Below, in pieces: positions 1 to 8,186 of a DNA stretch of 64,000 nucleotides. The stretch covers positions 3,410,001-3,474,000 of the forward strand of contig NC_010334.1 in NCBI RefSeq assembly GCF_000019185.1, read 5' to 3'. A model generated the notes under the pieces. It did no database searches, was not told the origin of the DNA, and was given only the letters and a program-made list of their open reading frames with translations. The number at the start of each line of letters is the position of its first letter. The first letter of the stretch is position 1. Source of the DNA: Shewanella halifaxensis HAW-EB4 (GTDB taxonomy: Bacteria; Pseudomonadota; Gammaproteobacteria; Enterobacterales; Shewanellaceae). A program made the translations under genes and the position numbers.

Positions 1-1251
1 CTCGAGCGTCAAGTGCTGGGGATGATGCATCACCTTGTTTATAGCGAAAATGAAGCCTTTTATCAAAGCTGGATGCACAGCGCCAATGTCTCTTTGGGGG
101 CATTTTGCTCCGGTGGCACGGTCGCTAACATCACCGCCCTGTGGACCGCTCGTAACCAACTGCTAAAAGCCGATGGCGACTTTAAAGGCATCGCCAAACA
201 AGGTCTACTCAAAGGACTGCGCCACTATGGTTATGATGACTTAGCGATTTTAGTCTCAGAGCGCGGCCACTACTCACTCGCTAAGACTGCAGACCTATTA
301 GGTATTGGCCGAGAAAATATTATTCAGGTTCCCACATCAAACGATAATAAAGTTGATGTGACTCAAATGCGCATCATCGCCGCCAAACTTGCACAAGATA
401 ACATTCGTGTCATGGCCATAGTAGGCGTTGCAGGCACCACAGAAACCGGTAGTATCGACCCACTTAATGAGCTTGCCGATTTAGCCGCTGAGCTTAACTG
501 TCACTTCCATGTGGATGCGGCTTGGGGCGGCGCGAGCCTACTTTCAAACAAGTATCGTCATCTACTTACAGGTATTGAGCGTGCCGATTCAGTCACCATC
601 GATGCCCACAAGCAGATGTATGTGCCAATGGGCGCGGGGATGGTGCTATTTAAAGACCCCACCTTTGCCAATGCCATTAAGCATCACGCCGAGTATATTC
701 TACGTCAAGGCTCGAAAGATTTAGGCAGTCAGACCCTGGAAGGTTCCCGCCCGGGTATGGCGATGCTAGTGCATGCCTGTTTGAAGATCATTGGCCGAGA
801 AGGCTATGAGATTTTAATTAACAATAGCCTTGAAAAGGCGCGTTACTTTGCAGATTTAATTACCGCAGAAGCCGATTTTGAACTGGTCTCGAAACCAGAG
901 CTTTGTCTGCTCACCTATCGTTATGTGCCGCAATCGGTGCAAGTGGCGATGGCAAAAGCGCGTGAGACTGGCGATATCGCAACATTGACACAATACAATC
1001 AATTGCTAGATGGGTTGACGAAATTCGTGCAAAAGCGACAGCGTGAACAAGGCACCTCGTTTGTATCGCGTACGCGGATCAACCCAGAGAGCCACCAGCT
1101 GATGAATATCAAAGCCGTGGTCTTTAGGGTGGTATTAGCCAACCCATTAACTAGTCATGAAATTTTGCAGCAAGTGCTGACCGAGCAAGCGGTAATAGCT
1201 AACAGTGAAACTCAGTTCCTACCTCAGTTACTCTCACTCGCACAGGCCTAA
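1..1251 (+). CDS. panP: PLP-dependent decarboxylase, PanP-like (5' truncated)
   Basis: Group II PLP-dependent amino acid decarboxylase. The frame is open to the left edge, so the true start lies outside the window; about 416 residues are visible and the family usually has about 540. The cofactor lysine is in the motif DAHKQMYVP (Lys codon 610-612), preceded by the HVDAAWGG segment typical of glutamate/aspartate/DOPA decarboxylases. In Vibrio and Shewanella this lineage is annotated as aspartate 1-decarboxylase PanP, which makes beta-alanine for coenzyme A. That substrate is inferred from family resemblance; glutamate or another acidic amino acid is possible. An inverted repeat follows the stop codon. 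Confidence 0.8.
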   Translation, partial: LERQVLGMMHHLVYSENEAFYQSWMHSANVSLGAFCSGGTVANITALWTARNQLLKADGDFKGIAKQGLLKGLRHYGYDDLAILVSERGHYSLAKTADLLGIGRENIIQVPTSNDNKVDVTQMRIIAAKLAQDNIRVMAIVGVAGTTETGSIDPLNELADLAAELNCHFHVDAAWGGASLLSNKYRHLLTGIERADSVTIDAHKQMYVPMGAGMVLFKDPTFANAIKHHAEYILRQGSKDLGSQTLEGSRPGMAMLVHACLKIIGREGYEILINNSLEKARYFADLITAEADFELVSKPELCLLTYRYVPQSVQVAMAKARETGDIATLTQYNQLLDGLTKFVQKRQREQGTSFVSRTRINPESHQLMNIKAVVFRVVLANPLTSHEILQQVLTEQAVIANSETQFLPQLLSLAQA

Positions 1252-1264
1252 CAGCTAAATGACC

Positions 1265-1302
1265 GCAAGGCTCGATTGACGTTACGCTTTATCGAGCCTT
1301 GC
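1265..1302. terminator. Inverted repeat between convergent genes
   Basis: An 11-bp perfect inverted repeat (GCAAGGCTCGA at 1265-1275, its complement at 1292-1302) surrounds a 16-nt loop. It lies between the decarboxylase and the convergent methyltransferase and contains the latter's stop codon (1282-1284). There is no clear U-tract on either strand, so terminator function is only likely by position. Confidence 0.4.
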
Positions 1303-1938
1303 TGTAATGAATAGATCAGTCACCTCACCAATTGGGCTAGGCTGCAGCTTGCGCTTAAGTTCGATAATACTAAATCCAGCGGACTCTAATGCTGAGACAA
1401 GATCCGCGCCTCGGTGAAAATAGGTATACATCTTCTCGCCATCACCGGAAATATCTTCGCGCGGCGCTTGGTCACTTCCCTCCATGGTGCTTAAATAGAA
1501 CACACCATTAGCTGTAAGTCTTTGACTGGCATCATCGATTAAAGCTAACGCTTCATGCGGACTCAAATAAGGTAAACAGAAGCCACACATGATGGCATCA
1601 AATCGCTCATTCAACATATTAAGCTCGCGGCTATCGAGCAGTGCAACATCTGCCAGCGGGTTATTGTGCTGAGCGAGTATCAACATTTTTGGCGCAAGAT
1701 CTGTAGCAAGAATCGAAAGTTGTGGTCTTAGGCTTAACAGATAGCGAGTAATATTGCCCGGGCCGCATGCAAGCTCCAGCACTCTGGCATCTTGTTTTGG
1801 CAGTGCATTAATGAAAGGCTCGAATGTATCGATATACATGGCCAAATCCATATACTTATCTTGATATCGCTGCGCGAGTTTATCGAAGGTATTTACCGAT
1901 ACCTGATTTAGATCTAGTCGCTCAGTCTGATGTATCAT
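1282..1938 (-). CDS. Class I SAM-dependent methyltransferase
   Basis: Predicted cytoplasmic methyltransferase of about 218 residues. Motif I is visible as VLELACGPGN, followed by an acidic post-motif (ATDLAP) and the segment FDAIMCGFCLPYL, the usual Rossmann-type layout. The longest frame begins at 1965, but a strong GGGGAG Shine-Dalgarno at 1945-1950 sits 6 nt before the ATG at 1938, so the protein probably begins MIHQTERLDL. The substrate cannot be read from the sequence; the fold occurs in many small-molecule methylases. It lies convergent to the decarboxylase and just downstream of a decayed GGDEF gene on the same strand. Confidence 0.75.
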   Translation of the reverse strand: MIHQTERLDLNQVSVNTFDKLAQRYQDKYMDLAMYIDTFEPFINALPKQDARVLELACGPGNITRYLLSLRPQLSILATDLAPKMLILAQHNNPLADVALLDSRELNMLNERFDAIMCGFCLPYLSPHEALALIDDASQRLTANGVFYLSTMEGSDQAPREDISGDGEKMYTYFHRGADLVSALESAGFSIIELKRKLQPSPIGEVTDLFITARLDKA

Positions 1939-1982
1939 TGGTATCTCCCCGAAAGTTGATGACATGCCATATTGACCTTATA

Positions 1983-2291
1983 TCACTCCGCAATGCTATA
2001 GACTTGGTTTCGTCCATTCTCCTTTGCGTAGTACAAACCAATATCGGATCTTTTCAGTAGATTATCAATGGTATCGTTGCTAAGGGAATGAGTAACACCA
2101 ATACTCACCGTTACGGGGCTAGACGTTATATTTTCTGCCGTCATTATTTTCTGTCGTAATCTTTGCGCATAGGCAACGGCCTCATCTAAATGACATCGGC
2201 AATGAACAAGGAACTCCTCTCCGCCCCATCGTCCTACGACATCTATATCCCGCGTATTCTCTTTTAGAACTGCAGAGATTTGAGCGTTAAC
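1983..2291 (-). pseudogene. Diguanylate cyclase (GGDEF) C-terminal remnant
   Basis: On the minus strand 102 sense codons end at the TGA at 1983-1985 and encode the C-terminal half of a GGDEF domain. The active-site loop reads GRWGGEEF, an inhibitory-site RxxD (RDID) precedes it by five residues, and the tail carries VTVSIGVTHS and LYYAKENGRNQVY, both characteristic of the domain. There is a TGA immediately upstream in frame and no start codon, and the first half of the domain (the DxLT.LxNRR and DxDxFKxxND regions) is missing. I read it as a 5'-deleted pseudogene. Further upstream the DNA becomes very AT-rich. Confidence 0.8.
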
Positions 2292-2875
2292 TCACAATCC
2301 TTTATAGCTCGTCACCAATAATTAATCACAGCTAAACATTAACTATTTTATCTACGGCATTTCAAACTAAAACAGGGATATTATCAACGTTCTAAAACCA
2401 AAAAGCTTACACATAATAAAAACGCTTATTATAAAAACATTTACGCGCACTGCAATTTAACCACAAATCCAATTTTCGCATATCTATTTATTAGTTTTCA
2501 CATATTAAAAAACAAAATATCTCGTGCAAAACAAATTTAGAATATATAAAACAAAGCACCAAAACACTTACTTATTAATATATAAAATCAATTTATTCAA
2601 TCAAGATCACAACTACTTTTCGATGTTAAGTTTAACATAATAAAATCAAACCTATTGGTGATGGATAAAAACACACAATACTAATTTAATTAAATGGAAT
2701 ATGTTCAAATGGATAAGCAAATTTTAGTGCCGACACAAAAACAACACAAAACAAAACAAATACAAGTCACACTAAAAACCAACCTATTACCACTAGTTAA
2801 AATAACTAATTACTTACTAATAAATATTTAGCATCCGAAAGTAAGCTTTACAATTATCCGAGCCTAATACTTAAT
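2292..2875. other. AT-rich gene-free stretch upstream of the lipoprotein cluster
   Basis: About 580 bp of strikingly AT-rich DNA with many short A- and T-tracts and no convincing reading frame. It separates the GGDEF remnant from the lipoprotein cluster and must contain that cluster's promoter, but no clear -35/-10 pair stands out. The composition suggests horizontally acquired or H-NS-bound DNA; this is inference only. Confidence 0.5.
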
Positions 2876-3853
2876 ATGAATTCAACATACAAAGCCCTTC
2901 TGTATATATTGCTATCCGCCCTAACCATTGCCTGCCAATCGACCAAGGTTCCAGAATGGTATAACCTACCACTACCCAACAATTCAGATTATATCTCGGC
3001 AGTTGGTGAAGGTAGAAGCCTAGAACAGGCGAAAAAATCAGCACTTAGTAATATAAATGCGGCTCTTTGGACTCAAGTAAACTCATCTTTCTCGATGAAC
3101 GACACGCATCGAAGTATTAATGATAAAAACTATTCCAATGCCTATGTAAATAACGCCATCAACACCAAAACAGCAAATATTGCATTTAGTGGCGTGGAAT
3201 ACATCAATATCGCCAACAATGACACTCACTTCTATGCTCAGGCACAGATCAAGAAATCGAATATCATTAGCCAACTCACCTCTGATTTAAGAAATATCAA
3301 TCAGAAAGCAGAAGCGCAACTTGATAAATTGGCCCATCAGGATGCACTGCAATGGTGGTTAACTAATAAGGATAGTGCGGCCTTTAACGACTATACGCGC
3401 GTAAGACTCGCGATGCTAAGCTCACTCTCACCAGCTCATGGTATTGATGCTCAGTCATTGGATAAATTAAATAGCCTTTCTGCAAAAGTTAAGTCCAACA
3501 TATTGATCCATATTCAGACATCTAAAAGTGATAAGAAGATGGCCCAAATTATAGCAGACAAACTATCTAATGAAGGCATTAAGACAACAATGCATAACAC
3601 TTCTGCTAGTACCCACAATTTGAAACTCGTTTCAGATTTACGTCAAAGCATTATGGCAGAAGCATATATCTCTACCAAAATAACCGCTCTACAACTCAAA
3701 GATAGAAATAACAATACCATCAGTAGCAGCGAAATCATCTCTACTGGGAACTCTCTTTCAAATTATCAAATATCTAAAGAAGGGGCAGAGCGTCATTTCT
3801 CAACCCTCGTCGATGAGCGCGGACTCTGGCCCGCTCTGGGTTTAACATTATAA
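2876..3853 (+). CDS. LPP20-like outer membrane lipoprotein
   Basis: Predicted lipoprotein of 325 residues. The signal peptide ends in the lipobox LTIAC, with the acylated cysteine near residue 20. The first third, PEWYNLPLP...ISAVGEGRSLEQAKKSAL, resembles the LPP20 family: a W-containing start, then a GxG motif and an alanine-rich helix of the 'AxxxAxxxA' type. The rest is not recognised. It is the first gene of a same-strand block; the next gene starts about 24 nt downstream. Related LPP20 proteins occur in flagellar outer-membrane assembly (FlgP) and other envelope structures, so a structural role at the outer membrane is plausible but not shown. Confidence 0.6.
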   Translation: MNSTYKALLYILLSALTIACQSTKVPEWYNLPLPNNSDYISAVGEGRSLEQAKKSALSNINAALWTQVNSSFSMNDTHRSINDKNYSNAYVNNAINTKTANIAFSGVEYINIANNDTHFYAQAQIKKSNIISQLTSDLRNINQKAEAQLDKLAHQDALQWWLTNKDSAAFNDYTRVRLAMLSSLSPAHGIDAQSLDKLNSLSAKVKSNILIHIQTSKSDKKMAQIIADKLSNEGIKTTMHNTSASTHNLKLVSDLRQSIMAEAYISTKITALQLKDRNNNTISSSEIISTGNSLSNYQISKEGAERHFSTLVDERGLWPALGLTL

Positions 3854-3877
3854 TAATATAAAACAATGGAGTTAAAG

Positions 3878-4876
3878 ATGCTTAATAAAACAGTGGTCGC
3901 TCTCAGTGTGTCTTTGTTATTAGGAGCATGTGCTTCTAGCCCTGAGAACGTCTGTCACCCGAATACTATGGTGAATATTGAAACCTCTGATGTTCCAACA
4001 ATAAAAAGTGGTGATAAGCAATATATTGTATTACCAATTGATATTAATTTTGAAGAGTCTGCAGCTGACAAGCTGAAAGCGACTCTAATAAATCAACTTG
4101 AAACACAACTTATAAACTCCGGTGTTAAGGTTGTTGATCGCAATTTAGCCAGCAAACTCCAAACTGAAATAAAGCTCGCAGAACAAAGTGGACGCTATAA
4201 CACCAAGGGCGTGCCCATTGCTGACTTTGCTATTATCACAGAAGTTACTAAGAGTGAACTCAGTAAATCTCATAATGAAACCCGCTACTATGAGAATAAA
4301 GATGGTGAGACAAAAAAAATTCCGGCTAGCTGTGACTACCGAGTCGAATTTGCAGCAATAACAAAAGTCGTATCACTACCAAATATGACATTGATCAAGC
4401 GTATTGAGCTAAGGGGGAATGACTCTTTTAGCACAGAAACCACCAACTCAAGATGCCCTATTTCTGAAGCGCAATATTCTGGGTTAGCATTGGCATCAGC
4501 AATTGAGTCTATTGAGCATGATGGTGAGCTGAAAGAGTTACTTGCCCCGAGCGCACCAGTATTAGAGTTGCGTCATTGCGATAGTGGCCCAATGGTAAAG
4601 ATCGGTATGGGCTCAAAGACGAACATTCAGCCTGACACTGAAGTTTCATTTGCTAATGCTATCAAAAACTCAGAGGGCGAAATAGAAACCTTTGCCGTTG
4701 GTGAAGGAGATGTAGTCGATATCCCAATGCATGGCATTAAGCCTGAATACTCTTGGGTAATGATCAATGAAGAAACCGCTTTAAAAATCAAGAAAGGTGA
4801 TGAGGCGAGAATTGTTCCTAAGCGTTGTAGTAGTTATCTCGACCTTGAATGCCAAGCAAGGGCTATAGGATTATAA
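3878..4876 (+). CDS. CsgG/LpoB-like lipoprotein
   Basis: Lipoprotein of about 332 residues with lipobox LLGAC. The longest frame opens at 3866, but the GGAG at 3868-3871 sits 6 nt before the ATG at 3878, which also gives a normal signal peptide (MLNKTVVALS). The segment from about residue 45 to 135 (YIVLPIDINF, then LINQLETQLINSGVKVVDR) has the pattern of the CsgG / penicillin-binding-protein-activator LpoB fold: a strand, a long helix that ends a variable region, then VVDR. CsgG relatives form outer membrane pores or activate PBPs. Flanked on both sides by LPP20-like lipoproteins, it probably acts with them. Confidence 0.55.
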   Translation: MLNKTVVALSVSLLLGACASSPENVCHPNTMVNIETSDVPTIKSGDKQYIVLPIDINFEESAADKLKATLINQLETQLINSGVKVVDRNLASKLQTEIKLAEQSGRYNTKGVPIADFAIITEVTKSELSKSHNETRYYENKDGETKKIPASCDYRVEFAAITKVVSLPNMTLIKRIELRGNDSFSTETTNSRCPISEAQYSGLALASAIESIEHDGELKELLAPSAPVLELRHCDSGPMVKIGMGSKTNIQPDTEVSFANAIKNSEGEIETFAVGEGDVVDIPMHGIKPEYSWVMINEETALKIKKGDEARIVPKRCSSYLDLECQARAIGL

Positions 4877-4878
4877 TC

Positions 4879-5478
4879 GTGAGAAAAACTATATTAGTAA
4901 GTGCCTTAACACTGACATTAATGGCCTGTTCTTCTACTCAGACTGTTGAACAAGCGCAGCAATTTGCTGACTGTACCTTCCCCGATGCCCCAACGGCTGA
5001 AGCACCGTCATGGATCTGTGATGTAATGCCTACAGATTTGGCCGCTGGCGGCATGGGTTACGCGAAAAAGAGCGCTGCAGGCATGAACGTAATGCGCAAG
5101 ATTGCTATTAACGATGCCAGAGTACAGCTAGCCTCACAGTTTCAAATTGACGTCAACAATATGTTCAAACAAGCCATCAATAGCACTGTCAATACCACCA
5201 CTCAGGAAGGTGCCAACGAAAATGTTATTGAAACATTTGAAAACGTCACTAAAAACGTTGTCACGCGTTCTCTTTCAAATAGCAAGGTGATCGTCAGTCA
5301 GGTTAGCCCTAGCGGTGGTTTATATGTGTTAGTGGGTATGGATAAAGAAAGCTACCAAGCTAACGTCAACACTGTGATTGACACCGCCAATCAAGATGCC
5401 AGCTTGTGGAATAAGTTCAATAATGAGAAAGCCGCCGAAGATTTATCCAAGGCGTTAGAATCACTTAAAGCAATATAA
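4879..5478 (+). CDS. LPP20-family lipoprotein
   Basis: Lipoprotein of 199 residues with lipobox LTLMAC. I chose the GTG at 4879: it lies 2 nt after the preceding stop codon, has AGGA at 4867-4870, and starts VRKTILVSAL, a proper signal peptide; the upstream ATG at 4849 overlaps the previous gene. The mature part, PSWICDVMPTDLAAGGMGYAK followed by a helix-rich AxxDARVQLASQF region, fits the LPP20/FlgP family. An intrinsic terminator follows closely, so the three lipoprotein genes form one transcription unit. Confidence 0.6.
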   Translation: MRKTILVSALTLTLMACSSTQTVEQAQQFADCTFPDAPTAEAPSWICDVMPTDLAAGGMGYAKKSAAGMNVMRKIAINDARVQLASQFQIDVNNMFKQAINSTVNTTTQEGANENVIETFENVTKNVVTRSLSNSKVIVSQVSPSGGLYVLVGMDKESYQANVNTVIDTANQDASLWNKFNNEKAAEDLSKALESLKAI

Positions 5479-5489
5479 AACAAACTATT

Positions 5490-5516
5490 AGAGGCTATTT
5501 CGATAGCCTCTTTTTA
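5490..5516 (+). terminator. Intrinsic terminator after lipoprotein operon
   Basis: An 8-bp stem (AGAGGCTA / TAGCCTCT) with a 6-nt loop is followed directly by a T-tract. It lies 11 nt after the stop codon of the third lipoprotein gene. Confidence 0.85.
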
Positions 5517-5539
5517 TACTTGGCATAATAGAGAAAACA

Positions 5540-7087
5540 ATGAACTACTATTACAAGTCCCTCATCGCCTTTTCAATTACCTCAATTGTATTTTCAGCTA
5601 ACGCTAATACAGAGAGTTCGTTCTCCGAATTAGAGCAGGCTAAAACCCGCATTAACCAACCATTTGAAGAGAAAGTTGCCGATTTTCATCAATACGTTAA
5701 CCAGTATTTGGATGAATATGAGGCATGGAGATCCCAGTATAATGAAGCTCTCGACAAACAGCGAACCGAGCTCATAGGTCAATGGGGGAGTGGTGAAGTC
5801 TCTGACCAAACAAAAAGTGTCGAATACACTGACAATAACACCGTTAAGAAGGTCATCGACTATGAAAATAACACCGCTACCATATCGGTATTACTTGATG
5901 CTGATGCTGTTACAGAGTCCACACCTACTATTGTACAACAGGGGCTGACCGTCGATGGTCAGATTTTAAACCTCACGCAGGCCAGCGTATCGCTTGTGCA
6001 AGTCAATTATTCACTGCAGCAGGAGAAACAAGAAAAGTCGTTTATTATTAAACAAATAGAGCTACAAATGAAGGAGTTGGATATTCAAGCAGACAGATTG
6101 ATTCAGTCTGCAACAGGTATTCCAGAATCATTTATTTTTGAAAGAGCCCATAAGCAAAAACAGATCTTGCTTGCCGAGGGCAAAGTCCGCCTTAAGCATA
6201 TAACTGATCTATATGACAGTAAACGAGAAGAACTAGGAATTGAAACTGTTGCATTACTGCCCATGGTTTCTGACAGTAAACCAACAACTGCACTGCAGAC
6301 CGAACAAACACAAGTATCCGATAAGCAAACAACCAAACAAGCAGAGTTGCGGAATAACGCCACAGACAAGCCGACGGTAACACTCGCGACCGAACAAGCA
6401 CCAGTTGTCAATAAGCAAACAACCTCACAGGTAGAGCGACATGACAAAGCTTCTCAGGCCGTCGCTGAAATTGTGGTCCCAGCCGCAGTGATTAAGCCTG
6501 CAGCCCAGAAAAAAATCGTTTCTTACACAGTAAAACTACCTAATAAGAGCTTAAATCTGCGCGCCAACCAGTATCACCCTTTGGCCACTGCAGAAAGCAA
6601 GAAATGGGGAATTGATGAGGCTGTAATTATGGCAATTATGCACAGTGAATCGAGTTTCAGGCCGGATGCAAAATCTCATGTGCCAGCCTTTGGCTTGATG
6701 CAGGTCGTTCCTGTAAGCGCAGGTCATGATGTTAACAAGCACATTCGCAACATCGATGCACCAATGAGGGCGGAAGAGTTATATGTACCCCCATTAAATG
6801 TTGAAACTGGTGTCGCTTACCTCCATATATTAAACGACAAGTACCTCAAAGCTATTACTGATCCCCAAAGCCGCCTTTATTGCATGATTGCCGCCTACAA
6901 TACTGGGGCAGGCAATGTAGCTAGAGCCTTCAACGAAAACCGTACGACTAACATCCGCAAGGCCGCAGAAGTGATTAACAAGATGCCACCGGATCAGGTT
7001 TACCAGCACCTGCTAAAACAATTACCGTACGATGAAACCAAAAATTACCTCAAAAAGGTGAATCAGCGAATCGCGCTTTACCAATAA
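5540..7087 (+). CDS. MltC-like lytic transglycosylase
   Basis: Secreted murein hydrolase of 515 residues, predicted to cleave the MurNAc-GlcNAc bond in peptidoglycan. An N-terminal signal peptide ends at ...FSANANT. Residues about 30-230 are helix-rich and resemble the MltC N-terminal domain. Residues about 250-310 are a Gln/Thr-rich linker with two imperfect copies of a TEQ.....KQTT..-type unit. The C-terminal SLT domain (about 345-510) has the catalytic glutamate in MHSESSF (Glu370), then FGLMQVVP and AAYNTGAGNVARAF, all hallmark motifs. Unlike E. coli MltC there is no lipobox. It follows the lipoprotein operon after a terminator and may have its own promoter. Confidence 0.85.
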   Translation: MNYYYKSLIAFSITSIVFSANANTESSFSELEQAKTRINQPFEEKVADFHQYVNQYLDEYEAWRSQYNEALDKQRTELIGQWGSGEVSDQTKSVEYTDNNTVKKVIDYENNTATISVLLDADAVTESTPTIVQQGLTVDGQILNLTQASVSLVQVNYSLQQEKQEKSFIIKQIELQMKELDIQADRLIQSATGIPESFIFERAHKQKQILLAEGKVRLKHITDLYDSKREELGIETVALLPMVSDSKPTTALQTEQTQVSDKQTTKQAELRNNATDKPTVTLATEQAPVVNKQTTSQVERHDKASQAVAEIVVPAAVIKPAAQKKIVSYTVKLPNKSLNLRANQYHPLATAESKKWGIDEAVIMAIMHSESSFRPDAKSHVPAFGLMQVVPVSAGHDVNKHIRNIDAPMRAEELYVPPLNVETGVAYLHILNDKYLKAITDPQSRLYCMIAAYNTGAGNVARAFNENRTTNIRKAAEVINKMPPDQVYQHLLKQLPYDETKNYLKKVNQRIALYQ

Positions 7088-7107
7088 TATAAACAGAGAT
7101 AAAACAT

Positions 7108-7278
7108 ATGTTTAAAATTATCCCTATGATGTTGATAGCAATTGGGGTCTATATAGGTGTGCAATACGATGACGAAATCATCGATCTTTTCGGTCAGAAT
7201 ACTATCGATCAGATAGAAGAAGCCGTTGAAGATAGTAAAGACAATATATTAGACAAGCTAAAAGATATTAACGAGTAA
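7108..7278 (+). CDS. Small single-span membrane protein
   Basis: A 56-residue frame from the ATG at 7108 to the TAA at 7276. It starts MFKIIPMMLIAIGVYIGVQY, one transmembrane segment, followed by an acidic, helix-prone tail (IDQIEEAVEDSKDNILDKL). It lies 20 nt after the transglycosylase and only 2 nt before the next gene, so it is probably translated as part of the same message. I do not recognise the family. The acidic amphipathic tail could bind a partner protein. The Shine-Dalgarno is weak (AGAG). Confidence 0.55.
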   Translation: MFKIIPMMLIAIGVYIGVQYDDEIIDLFGQNTIDQIEEAVEDSKDNILDKLKDINE

Positions 7279-7280
7279 AA

Positions 7281-8018
7281 ATGAATAATAACGACAATAC
7301 TGCTGAGACTCAGGGAAAACTAGCAAGAATTATCGCCCTTGTGTCTTTGGTTGCTATCGCCTTAGGTGGTTTTAATGACACTACCGATGCACTGAAGAAA
7401 ATCTATGATTTCTCATTATCCAAATTTACTGATATCCCTTCGCAAAGTAAGCTGGACAAGATTTATATCCGGGCGTCATCTGACATCCTCGAAGAAAATT
7501 TTGGTGCCCCCGTATATATCAAACACACTTACAAGGGGGATGTGATCAAATACTATCGTGATGACCGATTCGTCCTGTCAGCCATTAGTAAAGATGGCGC
7601 TATCTCAGCCTATCTAGTGTTTCCCAAAGCAGGTTTCAGTGCCGACACTAAGGCTTCCGCCGGAGGTAGCGATCTACTTACGACCTCTTTTAGTCACCAA
7701 GAATCTGTCAATGACATTAGAGCAACCATATCTAAAACAATAAGTTACTATATAGAAGAAAACACCAATGGCGATTTCAGTAACCTATACTCATCAATCA
7801 GTGGTTATAGCGAGTTCAATAACACATTGGACGCAGGAAAAAGAGCGACCTTAGCCAAATTGGTCGATGATATGCTATTAGGTGAAAATATCGCAGCGTC
7901 GGCCATCGCAGTGAGGGAACATTTTACGCCCAATTTTTATGGCTATAGCACCCTAGGACTAGGCAGTCTGGAAGAGGCCATTTTAACTAATTCAGAATTC
8001 CGACTCATCAACCCTTAG
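7281..8018 (+). CDS. Membrane-anchored protein of unknown function
   Basis: Protein of 245 residues with one N-terminal membrane segment (about residues 14-32, IIALVSLVAIALGGF). A soluble domain follows with the segment LEENFGAPVYIKHTYKGDVIKYY and, later, FTPNFYGYSTLGLGS near the C-terminus. The layout reminds me of the ETEC_3214-type family, an uncharacterised group, but I cannot confirm this. The start is 2 nt after the 56-aa peptide gene, indicating translational coupling. The stop codon lies inside the first copy of a 19-bp tandem repeat. Confidence 0.5.
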   Translation: MNNNDNTAETQGKLARIIALVSLVAIALGGFNDTTDALKKIYDFSLSKFTDIPSQSKLDKIYIRASSDILEENFGAPVYIKHTYKGDVIKYYRDDRFVLSAISKDGAISAYLVFPKAGFSADTKASAGGSDLLTTSFSHQESVNDIRATISKTISYYIEENTNGDFSNLYSSISGYSEFNNTLDAGKRATLAKLVDDMLLGENIAASAIAVREHFTPNFYGYSTLGLGSLEEAILTNSEFRLINP

Positions 8019-8071
8019 TACGCTTAATGCAATTTAGTACGCTTAATGCAACTTAGTACGCTTAAAGCAAA
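8015..8071. repeat. Three tandem copies of a 19-bp unit
   Basis: The unit TTAGTACGCTTAATGCAAT begins at 8015, 8034 and 8053 with few differences between copies. The first copy contains the TAG stop codon of the upstream gene. Function unknown. Confidence 0.9.
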
Positions 8072-8114
8072 TGGGCGCTTTCTGTTCACCTACCGTGACA
8101 GAAAGTCCCTATTT
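8069..8114. terminator. Long imperfect stem-loop between convergent genes
   Basis: Arms of about 17 nt (AAATGGGCGCTTTCTGT and the near-complement of ACAGAAAGTCCCTATTT) flank a 12-nt loop. It lies between the membrane protein gene and the convergent phosphohexomutase gene. There is no long U-tract, so terminator activity is likely only by position. Confidence 0.45.
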
Positions 8115-8186
8115 GCCGCCCCTCCCCATGTGAGCGACTCGCCAGTCAGTCAACAAAGCCGACTAGTCCTGCATATCTAATAGATC

